Part shown: positions 1 to 7,046 of the stretch, one piece after another | Layout of the letters: each line of letters begins with the position of its first letter | Numbering within the stretch: position 1 is the stretch's first letter | DNA from: Candidatus Aminicenantota bacterium | GTDB lineage: Bacteria > Acidobacteriota > Aminicenantia > UBA2199 | NCBI GenBank assembly: GCA_020355945.1 | Contig: CP070627.1 | Location: 4,460,565-4,489,497 of the forward strand | DNA: 28,933 bases | Direction: 5' to 3' | Translations under genes and position numbers: made by a program | The notes under the pieces: generated by a model | Database searches by the model: none | Seen by the model: the letters and a program-made list of their open reading frames with translations, nothing else | What the model was told of the DNA's origin: nothing

Positions 1-254
1 CATGTACCTCTTCCTGTCCCAGTTTATGGGGTAATAACGATTATCTTGGACCCGCGGCCCTGTTAAAAGCTTATCGTTATATCTTTGACACCAGGGATGA
101 TGGTACGGATGAACGGGTGGCTGTAGTCAATGACAGAAACGGGATTTGGAGATGCCATGTTATCTTTAATTGTATGGAAGCATGTCCCAAAGATATCAAA
201 ATCACTGAATATCTTTCCCGGTTAAAAGTCAAAGTCGCAGAAAATTCGATTTAA
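1..254 (+). CDS. sdhB: Succinate dehydrogenase/fumarate reductase iron-sulfur subunit, C-terminal part (5' end outside window)
   Basis: The reading frame with codons starting at position 3 is open from the window edge to TAA at 252-254. It encodes about 83 residues beginning CTSSCPSLWGNNDYLGPAAL, followed by a CHVIFNCMEACPK segment. The first cysteine group and the CxxxCxxxCP group are the ligands of the 3Fe-4S and 4Fe-4S clusters in the C-terminal half of SdhB/FrdB. The subunit passes electrons between the flavoprotein and quinone at the inner membrane. Family identity is clear. Whether the complex runs as succinate dehydrogenase or fumarate reductase cannot be decided from this fragment. 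The gene ends just before a GC-rich repeat. Confidence 0.9.
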   Translation, partial: CTSSCPSLWGNNDYLGPAALLKAYRYIFDTRDDGTDERVAVVNDRNGIWRCHVIFNCMEACPKDIKITEYLSRLKVKVAENSI

Positions 255-262
255 TAATTCCA

Positions 263-384
263 ATGCCTCCGGCGGCCAGAACCCTTTTTGAAAAAAGGGT
301 TCGGCGGTCACGGACTCCCAAAAACTTTTCATTAAGGGCCCGCCAGGGCCTTTTTGGGCTGCGGGCGCCGCCCGCCTTTGTGGC
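263..384 (-). repeat. GC-rich composite intergenic repeat, copy 1
   Basis: The interval between sdhB and the next gene is filled by palindromic DNA. An 11-bp hairpin lies at 279-302 (GAACCCTTTTT / AAAAAGGGTTC) and a 6-bp hairpin at 361-375 (GCGGGC / GCCCGC). Read on the minus strand, both parts recur on the plus strand at 20704-20744 and 20869-20927, and the GCCACAAAG...GCGGGCGGCGC start recurs at 23389-23410. The stem has no T-run after it, so I do not call a classical terminator, although it could stop transcripts or protect 3' ends. Confidence 0.7.
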
Positions 385-397
385 TAAAATTAGGTAA

Positions 398-1093
398 ATG
401 AATTATAAGAATAGGATAATCGCCTTTTTTCATCCCTATTACAGGAAAATAGTATACCTACTAAGAAAATCGCACCTGTTGGCTCACTTGCTTTTCGGTG
501 TGAAAAATTACAGCCGCAAACGGCTGCTTTATTGGGACTGGACAACTCTTTGTCTTAGAAAAGCCTTGAAACAGGATAACTTACAGGATCGTCGTTTCCT
601 GGATATGGGCTGCGGATATGCAGCCGTGCTTTCGATTTTGGCATACAGGCGGAAATGTAGAGTCATCACTGCTGTTGATATCGATCCTGCTGCGATCCGC
701 TCCGCCAGGGAATTTTTGTTGTTCAATGGAGTTAAAACCGCGCTTTTTCAAAGCGACCTGACGGAAAACCTGCCAGCAGAAAAATATGATATTATCAGTT
801 TCAACAGCCCGTACGTCCCGGAAAAATGGGGCAGGCAGCAGCATATCGAATCTCCATGCACCACCTGGTGCGGCGGAGAGGAAGGGTCGGAAATGATCGA
901 TCAATTCCTTCGACAAATCCCGGGTTACATGGCCCCAGGGGGTAAAATCCTTTTGGGCTTTAATACGTTTTACGTCAAAGCAGAGAAAGTCAAGGAAATA
1001 ATCCAGGCCAATCGACTTGTAATAAGCCGGGTGATAAAATTACCTTTCATTACTTCGCTGGTTTTTGAAATATTAAAGGAAGAAAACGAATGA
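398..1093 (+). CDS. Class I SAM-dependent methyltransferase, HemK/PrmC-like
   Basis: This 231-residue protein carries a Rossmann methyltransferase core. Motif I is FLDMGCGYAAVLS (about residues 68-80), the acidic motif II is VTAVDIDPAAIRSA-like, and the motif IV equivalent is FNSPYVP. NSPY in place of NPPY places it near the HemK/PrmC group, which methylates amide or amino nitrogens, but the NPPY change means a different substrate is possible. The last codons overlap the start of the carbamoyltransferase by 4 nt (ATGA), so the two are translationally coupled and probably act on the same molecule. The start codon has only a weak upstream AGGT. Substrate unknown; a small-molecule or glycan modification is inferred from the neighbours. 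Confidence 0.8.
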   Translation: MNYKNRIIAFFHPYYRKIVYLLRKSHLLAHLLFGVKNYSRKRLLYWDWTTLCLRKALKQDNLQDRRFLDMGCGYAAVLSILAYRRKCRVITAVDIDPAAIRSAREFLLFNGVKTALFQSDLTENLPAEKYDIISFNSPYVPEKWGRQQHIESPCTTWCGGEEGSEMIDQFLRQIPGYMAPGGKILLGFNTFYVKAEKVKEIIQANRLVISRVIKLPFITSLVFEILKEENE

Positions 1094-2814
1094 ATATATT
1101 GGGGATCAGTAATCTTGAGAATTCGTCGGCTGCTTTGCTGGTGGACGGCCACCTGGCGGCTGCATGCGAAGAAGAGCGCTTTACCAGGAAAAAACATTTC
1201 CAGGGTTTTCCCCGGCAGTCGATTGTATATTGTTTGGAAAGCGCCGGTCTTACAATAAACGATATCCATCACATCGTTAGCGGTTGGATTCCATATCGGG
1301 GGATTTTACATCGAGTGGCTACCACGCTGAGAGCAGCGTTAAGAGATAGGAGGTTTGGCCACAGGGTCTCGCGGGGCAGCAATTACTTCTCCATCATTAA
1401 AGAACAGTTTTTTTTGCGGGATCTGCTGAAAAAATATTTTAATTTTAATACCAAAAGAAATTTTCGTATTCACTATATCAATCATCATGTGTCACACCTG
1501 GCGTGCGCTTATTTCATGTCCGGCCTGGATAAAGCGGCAGTCCTCTCAGTCGATGGGTGCGGTGAATATCAGACGTGTCTTATGGGTAAATATGAAAATG
1601 GGAAATTGTTTAAATTAAATGAAATAAAATATCCGTACTCCCTGGGGCATATTTACAGTATTTTTACTTCATTCCTGGGATTCAGGACCAACAGCGGTGA
1701 AGGAAAGGTAATGGGGCTGGCTGCATACGGGGAACCTGTTTACTTAAATGATATCAAGTCCTTAATCTTCTTTGATAAGAAGAAGATCGCGCTGCACTAC
1801 GATCCCGCTGATATTGATTATGCCGGTGCGCTGCAGCGGACCTTTCCGCCTTCTTTTACAGCCCTTTTCGGCCCTGCCCGTGAACCGGAAGGCCCAATCA
1901 GTCAAAGGCACAAAGATATTGCCGCCAGTATACAACAATTTACCGAGGAAGTCATGGTGGGGTTGGCCCTTCACCTGGACCAGCGGACAGGCTGCAAATC
2001 TCTTTGTATGTCAGGCGGGGTGGCCCTGAATTGTGTGGCAAATGCAAAGATCAAGGAACAAACACCTTTTGAAGGCATTTACGTCCCTTCAGCCCCATCC
2101 GATGCCGGGGTGTCCCTGGGAGCGGCTCTATATTTGCACCAGCGCTTGACCGGGAAATTTCCCCGGACTGCCGGTGTTGGTCCATTTCTCGGCCCGGGAT
2201 TTTCTTTCCAGGAAAATGTGTCGGCTCTCAAGCGATTTAATATGAAATTTAAGGTGAGTAACAATCCGGGGAGAGATGCGGCCGGGCTGCTTGCCGAGGG
2301 GAAAATTATCGGCTGGTTTCAAGGTCGTATGGAATTCGGCCCGCGGGCATTAGGGGCGCGAAGCATCCTGGCACCGCCCTTTCCGGCTGAGATGAAAGAT
2401 ATTGTCAACCACCGGGTCAAGTTCAGGGAAGATTTTCGCCCCTTTGCTCCCATCATCCTTAAAGAAGAAGTTTCCCACTGGCTTGATGGCTACTGCGAGT
2501 CACCGAATATGAGTTTTGCTTTTCTGGTTAAGCCCGGGCTGCGGGAAAAGGTGCCAGCGATTACCCATGTGAATGGTCGGGCACGTATTCAAACCGTGGA
2601 TGAGAATAGCTATCCGCTTTTATACTGCTTACTTAAAGATTTCCAGCGTTTAACCGGTATTCCTGTCCTGATGAATACTTCCTTCAACCGGCGGGGCGAG
2701 CCGATTGTTTGTACGCCTGCCCATGCTCTAGCCTGCTTTGAGCATACCGATATGGATGTACTGTTCCTGGGCAACTTAATGGTAGAAAAAGTGCCTAACA
2801 ATGGGTTTTGTTAA
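1090..2814 (+). CDS. Carbamoyltransferase, NodU/CmcH/TobZ family
   Basis: At 574 residues this has the normal family length. The N-terminal YrdC-independent, Kae1-like domain shows ISNLENSSAALLVDG, CEEERFTRKKHFQGFP, the metal-binding HHVSHLACA and SVDGCGEYQT. The middle has SGEGKVMGLAAYG and MSGGVALNCVANAKI. The C-terminal domain has GRMEFGPRALGARSIL, FREDFRPFAPIIL and MNTSFNRRGEPIV. Known members make carbamoyl-adenylate from carbamoyl phosphate and ATP, then transfer the carbamoyl group to a hydroxyl of a sugar or antibiotic. Overlap with the upstream methyltransferase suggests paired O-carbamoylation and methylation of one product. Its stop codon shares the TTAA at 2811-2814 with the stop of the convergent amidotransferase. 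Confidence 0.92.
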   Translation: MNILGISNLENSSAALLVDGHLAAACEEERFTRKKHFQGFPRQSIVYCLESAGLTINDIHHIVSGWIPYRGILHRVATTLRAALRDRRFGHRVSRGSNYFSIIKEQFFLRDLLKKYFNFNTKRNFRIHYINHHVSHLACAYFMSGLDKAAVLSVDGCGEYQTCLMGKYENGKLFKLNEIKYPYSLGHIYSIFTSFLGFRTNSGEGKVMGLAAYGEPVYLNDIKSLIFFDKKKIALHYDPADIDYAGALQRTFPPSFTALFGPAREPEGPISQRHKDIAASIQQFTEEVMVGLALHLDQRTGCKSLCMSGGVALNCVANAKIKEQTPFEGIYVPSAPSDAGVSLGAALYLHQRLTGKFPRTAGVGPFLGPGFSFQENVSALKRFNMKFKVSNNPGRDAAGLLAEGKIIGWFQGRMEFGPRALGARSILAPPFPAEMKDIVNHRVKFREDFRPFAPIILKEEVSHWLDGYCESPNMSFAFLVKPGLREKVPAITHVNGRARIQTVDENSYPLLYCLLKDFQRLTGIPVLMNTSFNRRGEPIVCTPAHALACFEHTDMDVLFLGNLMVEKVPNNGFC

Positions 2815-3923
2815 CGATTACTGATCACCGGCGTTTCTATTTTTTCCAGGATGCCCTGGAGTTTTGAAAAATCGACACCTATTTTTTCAACGATCGCACT
2901 TATGGCTTTATCGTCGATATTCCCTTCTATTTGCAGTCTGGCCAGGGCTGTTTCCCTGCTTAGCTGGTTATCCCTGATCAAGCAGCTAAAGCCTTCATCC
3001 AGGTCGTTAAACCCGAGCGTTTTTTTATAGAGGACCATTTTCAAAATTGCCACCTGGCAGTCAATTCTCCAATTGAGTTCAAGTCCGCTGTGTTTCTGCC
3101 AGGCCAGTTTCTCTGTCAGGAGTGCCATCACTTTCTTTTCCTCCCACCTGATATGGGTCATAAAGGGAAATATAACTTGAAAATTCCCGGTTCCGATTAT
3201 GTTTTTTCGGAAATAGAAGAAATATTCTTTAAATTGCATCATCAGGCTGTAGGGCTTCATGATCCACCTGGGATTTTTAATGATTTGAGAGATATAACCG
3301 GCAATAAACGAACCATCGATGGAACTGCTGCTGCCTGCGAAGGGATTCGTTTTCATAAGATTTCTTTTGTAATGTCCTTCGACCTCGTAAGGTGTTTCTC
3401 CCAGGATAACGATGGGAATGTTGTTAGCCTCTGCATAGTCCCTCATTCTTTTGACGATGTTGTATTTACAGCCTGTACATAATACACCGGTCATAGCGGC
3501 GGATGGTTTTTGCATCCATGCTGTCAAATAATGTTTGATGCATTTTTCATACTTGTCGTGTTTTTCAATCACCAGTTTTGCATCCAGTAAACCGGCGATT
3601 CTTTTCATATTTTGTTTGGCCTGTTCAGGGATAAACCCGTTATCTATGCAGAAAGCCAGGACTTTTACATTCAAAATCCGGGCAAAGTAGTATAATAGGA
3701 AAGAGCTGTCTCTACCGCCGCTGAAACCTAACAGGCAGTCATATTCTTTATTCCTCCTGGTATCATTGTTTTTAAGGATCGTATCGATTACTTTTTTTAG
3801 TGCCTCGCCGCCGGCATATTGTCTTTCCCGGTAACCGGTGCAAAATTGACAAATCCCGGCATCATTGAAAATGATGCCCGGGTAATTTTCGGGCAATATA
3901 CATGATTTACATCTTTTTATCAT
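2811..3923 (-). CDS. PP-loop N-acetyl-sugar amidotransferase (WbpG/PseA-like)
   Basis: The 370-residue protein begins with a zinc-type cysteine set (CKSC at 5-8, CQFC at 25-28) and the phrase LPENYPGIIFNDAGIC typical of LPS N-acetyl-sugar amidotransferases. A PP-loop ATP pyrophosphatase motif SGGRDSS lies at 68-74, and a second CTGC pair at 149-152. Family members adenylate a keto or carboxyl group of an amino sugar and add ammonia to make an acetamidino or amide group in surface polysaccharides. The usual HisH/HisF-like ammonia-supplying partners are not adjacent, so ammonia may come from elsewhere. It converges on the carbamoyltransferase, which suggests a shared surface-glycan modification locus. 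The exact sugar is unknown. Confidence 0.85.
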   Translation of the reverse strand: MIKRCKSCILPENYPGIIFNDAGICQFCTGYRERQYAGGEALKKVIDTILKNNDTRRNKEYDCLLGFSGGRDSSFLLYYFARILNVKVLAFCIDNGFIPEQAKQNMKRIAGLLDAKLVIEKHDKYEKCIKHYLTAWMQKPSAAMTGVLCTGCKYNIVKRMRDYAEANNIPIVILGETPYEVEGHYKRNLMKTNPFAGSSSSIDGSFIAGYISQIIKNPRWIMKPYSLMMQFKEYFFYFRKNIIGTGNFQVIFPFMTHIRWEEKKVMALLTEKLAWQKHSGLELNWRIDCQVAILKMVLYKKTLGFNDLDEGFSCLIRDNQLSRETALARLQIEGNIDDKAISAIVEKIGVDFSKLQGILEKIETPVISNR

Positions 3924-4027
3924 GGTTCATATCCTTTTTGAGATTCATAGGCAAACGTGGATGAGTGGGGTCGATTTCCCGGGGATGAATATAGAAACTA
4001 CATAATACCACAGCAGGAAAAATCATT

Positions 4028-4396
4028 TTAATCATAAAGGTATTTTTTTATCCTCTCTTTATCTTCATTTTCTTTGTCGCCTTTATAATAAATTTCAATA
4101 AATTCAATGATGTCCTCTTGCTCAAAATAGGCGTAAATAATTCTGATTCCTGATTTTGCTCCTTTGCCTTTCAAACTTTTGCAGGCAAATTTCTTTGCCT
4201 TAAAGATTACGGGGTATTCTTTTTTTAATCCCGGAATTTGTTTGATGCCGTCATTATCTTTTTTTATCTTATGAAATAATTTCAACTGGGTATTGATAAA
4301 TACCTTCAAATCCTCTTCCAGGGAACGAAACCGCTTTAGTAGTGTTTTAAGATCTTTCTTGAAATGAGACGTGTTTTTAATTTCATTAAAGGTCAT
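4028..4396 (-). CDS. RelE/ParE-superfamily toxin-like protein
   Basis: The 122-residue protein has the compact RelE fold pattern: an N-terminal helical hairpin (FKKDLKTLLKRFRSLEEDLKVF), a lysine-rich middle (FKAKKFACKSLKGKGAKSGIRIIYAYF) and a terminal strand-turn block (IIEFIEIYYKGDKENEDKERIKKYL). The SGIRIIYAYF...FIEIYYKGDKE pattern is characteristic of RelE-like mRNA interferases. It starts 1 nt after the stop of the upstream Panacea-domain gene and has no separate promoter, so antitoxin and toxin are co-transcribed with the antitoxin first. Toxicity and target are inferred from family and arrangement. Confidence 0.8.
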   Translation of the reverse strand: MTFNEIKNTSHFKKDLKTLLKRFRSLEEDLKVFINTQLKLFHKIKKDNDGIKQIPGLKKEYPVIFKAKKFACKSLKGKGAKSGIRIIYAYFEQEDIIEFIEIYYKGDKENEDKERIKKYLYD

Positions 4397-4397
4397 T

Positions 4398-5174
4398 TTA
4401 ATCTGTTCTTACCGAATAGGGTGCGGTTCGATAGAATACCGATTCATATTCGATGACAGCTTGCTCATCGGCGGTAAGCCAGGGTACGTCATCGTGGGAA
4501 TAGTGACTGATTTGAGCAGCGTTCATGTGAGAGAGCCTGTTTAACACATCATTAATGGTTTCAATTTCATTCGCTTTTAATTTGCTTAAATCCGATTCCC
4601 GCAGGGGCAGGTATTTGGTCTGGGGGTATTCAAAGTATTTGTTTTCCACCTTAATTATCTGTTGGGTGCGAATCATCTCCTCGACTATTGTCTTGAATTC
4701 CAGGGGAGTCGGCCCGTAGTAATTTTTTATATAAGTAGCCCCTATCAGTTGTTCTTCATACTTTTCATAAAAATCAAAATCAATAAAATATAAAAGTTTA
4801 TACAGTACGGTCTCACCGATATTGGGTTTTGAACCCACTTTATTTAAAATATAGAGCAGCACTTCTTTGAATTTTTCCATGTTTTTCCGGGGAACATTGA
4901 CCCGGATTTCTTCCCTGGGTTTTTGCATTGTCTCATCCCTGGTTACAATTATTTCGGGTTCTTTTTTTAAATCCAGTAATTGATCCACCGAGCAATTAAA
5001 AGTTTTGGAAATTTCCACCAATTCATGGCTTTTGAGTTCCCGTTTCCCGTTTTCTATTTGAGACAAAGAGGTCCTGGGAATTTTTAGAATTTGAGCCAAT
5101 TTTTCCTGGCTTATATTCATTTTTTCTCTTATTTTTTTTATTTTTGTTCCCAACTGGCGATTAAAATCATCCAT
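4398..5174 (-). CDS. XRE-HTH plus Panacea (DUF4065) antitoxin
   Basis: I start the gene at the ATG at 5174-5172 (258 residues) because it has GAAGGAG just upstream and a consensus promoter 22 nt further. The longer open frame reaches back into the group II intron. Residues about 8-62 form a Cro/C1-type helix-turn-helix (KKIREKMNISQEKLAQIL, RTSLSQIENGKRE). A linker follows, then a Panacea/SocA-like DUF4065 domain at about 100-225 (VLYKLLYFIDFDFYEKY, YYGPTPLEFKTIVEEMI, SHDDVPW). Panacea domains are known neutralising domains found with many unrelated toxins. The HTH probably represses the operon. The partner here is the RelE-like protein 1 nt downstream. Confidence 0.85.
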   Translation of the reverse strand: MDDFNRQLGTKIKKIREKMNISQEKLAQILKIPRTSLSQIENGKRELKSHELVEISKTFNCSVDQLLDLKKEPEIIVTRDETMQKPREEIRVNVPRKNMEKFKEVLLYILNKVGSKPNIGETVLYKLLYFIDFDFYEKYEEQLIGATYIKNYYGPTPLEFKTIVEEMIRTQQIIKVENKYFEYPQTKYLPLRESDLSKLKANEIETINDVLNRLSHMNAAQISHYSHDDVPWLTADEQAVIEYESVFYRTAPYSVRTD

Positions 5175-5195
5175 TTTTTTTTCTCCTTCAGCACC

Positions 5196-5224
5196 ATTAT
5201 AATATTTGTTTGAAAATATGTCAA
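5196..5224 (-). promoter_or_regulatory. Consensus sigma-70 promoter of the Panacea/RelE operon
   Basis: On the minus strand TTGACA (5224-5219) is followed by a 17-nt spacer and TATAAT (5201-5196), an exact consensus match at both boxes. Transcription should start near 5189, about 15 nt before the antitoxin ATG, with GAAGGAG in the short leader. So strong a promoter fits autorepression by the HTH antitoxin. Confidence 0.85.
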
Positions 5225-5296
5225 TAGTTTGTCGGCAAATAAAACATTTTTTCGCAGCCTGGAATTGATAATTTACTTTGCCATTTACTTGTCGCG

Positions 5297-5990
5297 GTAG
5301 GGATAGCCGGTTACCCGGCACCCGTGAAACATCCGCACAGATCCGTCCATAATCTTAATAGACTTTTTCTTGAGGTTTTCCCTCATCCGGCTCCCCGCTG
5401 ATGCTCACAAGAAGGACTCACCAACACTTCTTGATAGGAGGCTTAATCCTGTTTCCATTGCTACCCAGTTCTGAGACTGGAGTAATGTCTCCTTAAGCCT
5501 CTACACACCAGCGCATGCCGCCACTATCTTCGCTCCACGTAACAACGGCATTACCCTGCTTCATCACTACTATAAGCATGTCCGACTCCCTGCCGGGCAT
5601 TTCTACCTCCTTGCCTTTTCGGCTTGTTAGCAGATACTCCTTTCAGGAGACCTGGCAGTGTCTCCCAATAGTGGCGTTCCGACGCACTCCATTCGATGCG
5701 CCACTATGTGCCACTGTCTGAGACCGCCACTATCGGACAGAGCCCGATGACCCTTGCCACTAGCGGGTCACCGCGTTCTGCCTTCCAGCTAAATTAGGCT
5801 GTCGGCCTCCGCGATGACGACAATTTCGGGGCTTACAACATTCACTTGCGTTGCGGCCCAGCACCTCCTATCCACCGGCTCCATCAGCTTTGTTACCTCC
5901 ACCGATGCTGCTTCAGTAGCAGGCTGCTGGCTAAGCTTTACCTGCGTGGGACTCGAGCCCACTGGAATGCGCCAGCTTAGCCTGGCACAC
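5297..5990 (-). ncRNA. ORF-less group II intron (domain V interrupted)
   Basis: Read on the minus strand, the element begins GTGTG at 5990, matching the group II 5' consensus GUGYG. It then runs through about 600 nt of highly paired sequence, including complementary ATAGTGGCG/CGCCACTAT arms, and the phrase ACGCAAGTGAATGTTGTAAG. Domain V starts at 5393 with GAGCCGGATGAGGG and a GAAAA loop. Domain VI follows as a GCCGG-GTAA-CCGGC hairpin with an unpaired A at 5304, and the intron ends CTAC at 5297, so the A is 7 nt from the 3' end, the normal branch-point position. No reverse transcriptase is encoded. Domain V spans 54 nt (5393-5340) instead of about 34; the extra 20 nt at 5368-5349 and mismatches in its lower stem suggest a damaged or inactive copy. 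Confidence 0.75.
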
Positions 5991-6189
5991 AATTCACCTG
6001 TCCCACCAGGAAAATACCACAAGAATTAACCACAAAAGCCACAAAAAAAAGATGCAAAATTGCTATTCTGAATCACAAACGGTTAAAAAACTTTTATTCC
6101 CGCTGCTTTGGGATATCATGGTAATCCTGTAATCCTGTAAATCCCGGTTCAGACCCTTGCTGGAAATACTGGAAAAAAGTGAAAAGGTA
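5991..6189. other. Intergenic DNA upstream of the intron and of the DUF4160 operon
   Basis: This is AT-rich DNA with short CCACAA-type reiterations (about 6008-6045) and AATCCTGTAAATCC-like repeats (about 6122-6145). I see no protein-like frame or RNA gene in it. On the minus strand its start is the 5' exon of the group II intron. The rest of the gap up to 6339 holds the promoter and operator listed separately. Confidence 0.5.
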
Positions 6190-6218
6190 TTGAATAATAA
6201 TTAATTTTCCAATATAAT
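6190..6218 (+). promoter_or_regulatory. Sigma-70 promoter of the DUF4160/DUF2442 operon
   Basis: TTGAAT (6190-6195), a 17-nt spacer and a perfect TATAAT (6213-6218). The predicted start near 6225 falls in the palindrome at 6224-6246, leaving a leader of about 115 nt before the DUF4160 start. Confidence 0.7.
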
Positions 6219-6223
6219 ATCCG

Positions 6224-6246
6224 TGGTTATATTGTTAACGTAACCA
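6224..6246. promoter_or_regulatory. Palindromic operator candidate at the DUF4160 promoter start site
   Basis: TGGTTA (6224-6229) and TAACCA (6241-6246) are exact inverted arms separated by 11 nt that include GTTAAC. Their place on the predicted transcription start suits a repressor site. That the binding protein is one of the two downstream products is inference. Confidence 0.45.
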
Positions 6247-6339
6247 TTGGTGTTAGATGTGGCGTGATAAGATTGAAAATAACCGAATGTTGGCAGGATT
6301 TGCAAAAAGAACAAATGTAGGAGCCTAATATGGAGTAAA

Positions 6340-6612
6340 ATGCCGCCGGTTTCACATCCATTCAAAAAAGGTGCTCTTGTTGTACTGATGAATTATAATG
6401 ATCATGCCCCACCTCACGTTCATGTCAAATACCAGGATGATGTAAGAAATTACCGGTATGAGATCAGGGCCAAAAAATGGATGAAACCTGGCAAAAAGCT
6501 TCCACCCAGGTTAAGAAAAATGGTGGAAGCATGGGTGGATGCACATGAAGAAGAATTGTTGGAACAATGGGAAAATGCATTTAATAACAGACCTGTCAAA
6601 ATTGTAGGATAG
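6340..6612 (+). CDS. DUF4160 protein, probable toxin partner of a TA-like pair
   Basis: This 90-residue protein matches the DUF4160 pattern: an N-terminal strand (ALVVLMNYNDHAPPHVHVKYQDD) with the conserved H-PPH-H run, then a basic helix and a C-terminal acidic helix ending HEEELLEQWENAFNN. DUF4160 genes are commonly found directly upstream of DUF2442 genes as a toxin-antitoxin-like unit, as here (6-nt gap). GGAG sits 4 nt before the ATG and AGGAG further upstream at 6319. The biochemical activity of DUF4160 is not established; assignment as the toxin half rests on the pairing. Confidence 0.8.
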   Translation: MPPVSHPFKKGALVVLMNYNDHAPPHVHVKYQDDVRNYRYEIRAKKWMKPGKKLPPRLRKMVEAWVDAHEEELLEQWENAFNNRPVKIVG

Positions 6613-6618
6613 AGAACA

Positions 6619-6993
6619 ATGAAATGGGAGAAATGGACAACATACGCAAATAACGAATCCATTTGGCAGAACAGTCAAGAAAAAGGTTTATTGAAAGCTG
6701 AATACGTAAAAGATTATGTTTTACGACTTTGGTTTGAAGAAGAACTGGATGTTTCAATTTATGAATTAGACTTTTATTCGCTTATTGTAGAAGAAAATCC
6801 CGGTGAAGTTTTGCTGCCGTTGAGGAATAAAAATCTGTTTCAAATGGTTAAAGGTGATTATGCATTGATATGGTTAAACCCGGAAACCGGGGCATATGAC
6901 GAAAAAGCTATTGATATTGCGCCGGAGTGTGTTCGTTATTTTTGTGAAAACTATGGCAAACAAATAAAAGCACATAAGAAAAAAGCAGCCTAA
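6619..6993 (+). CDS. DUF2442 protein, probable antitoxin partner
   Basis: The 124-residue protein contains a DUF2442-type domain. LKAEYVKDYVLRLWFEEELDVSIYELD is the usual opening, where members read a strand with V.L.F..G, and PLRNKNLFQMVKGDYALIWLNPETGAYDEKAIDIAPECVRY is the typical L-F..V..D...I.W..G.D..PE ending. A lysine-rich tail (KAHKKKAA) could contact nucleic acid. It begins 6 nt after the DUF4160 stop, with AGAGAACA before the ATG, so the two are co-translated. Function as antitoxin is inferred from the known DUF4160-DUF2442 pairing. Confidence 0.8.
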   Translation: MKWEKWTTYANNESIWQNSQEKGLLKAEYVKDYVLRLWFEEELDVSIYELDFYSLIVEENPGEVLLPLRNKNLFQMVKGDYALIWLNPETGAYDEKAIDIAPECVRYFCENYGKQIKAHKKKAA

Positions 6994-7046
6994 AAGAAAT
7001 GTTAACCCATTCAAAAAACTGGTACCTCAAGGAAGGAGGGTGACAT

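Noticed and set aside
279..302. Rho-independent terminator after sdhB
   Set aside because: The T-run is inside the stem and no T-tract follows on either strand; treated as part of a repeat.
5175..5321. N-terminal 49-residue extension of the Panacea antitoxin
   Set aside because: It runs through the promoter and the intron 3' end; the internal ATG at 5174 has GAAGGAG and a consensus promoter in front.
5946..5962. tRNA T-arm-like GTGGG...CCCAC with CTCGAGT on the minus strand
   Set aside because: No acceptor, D or anticodon arms surround it, and it lies in the 5' domain of the group II intron, where such stems are common.
5515..6029. Short open frames of 68-77 residues on both strands
   Set aside because: They lie within the intron, have skewed composition, no ribosome sites and no family resemblance; they are by-products of structured RNA sequence.
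6257..6328. 23-codon frame in the leader of the DUF4160 operon
   Set aside because: No ribosome site and no resemblance to known leader peptides; too short to support.
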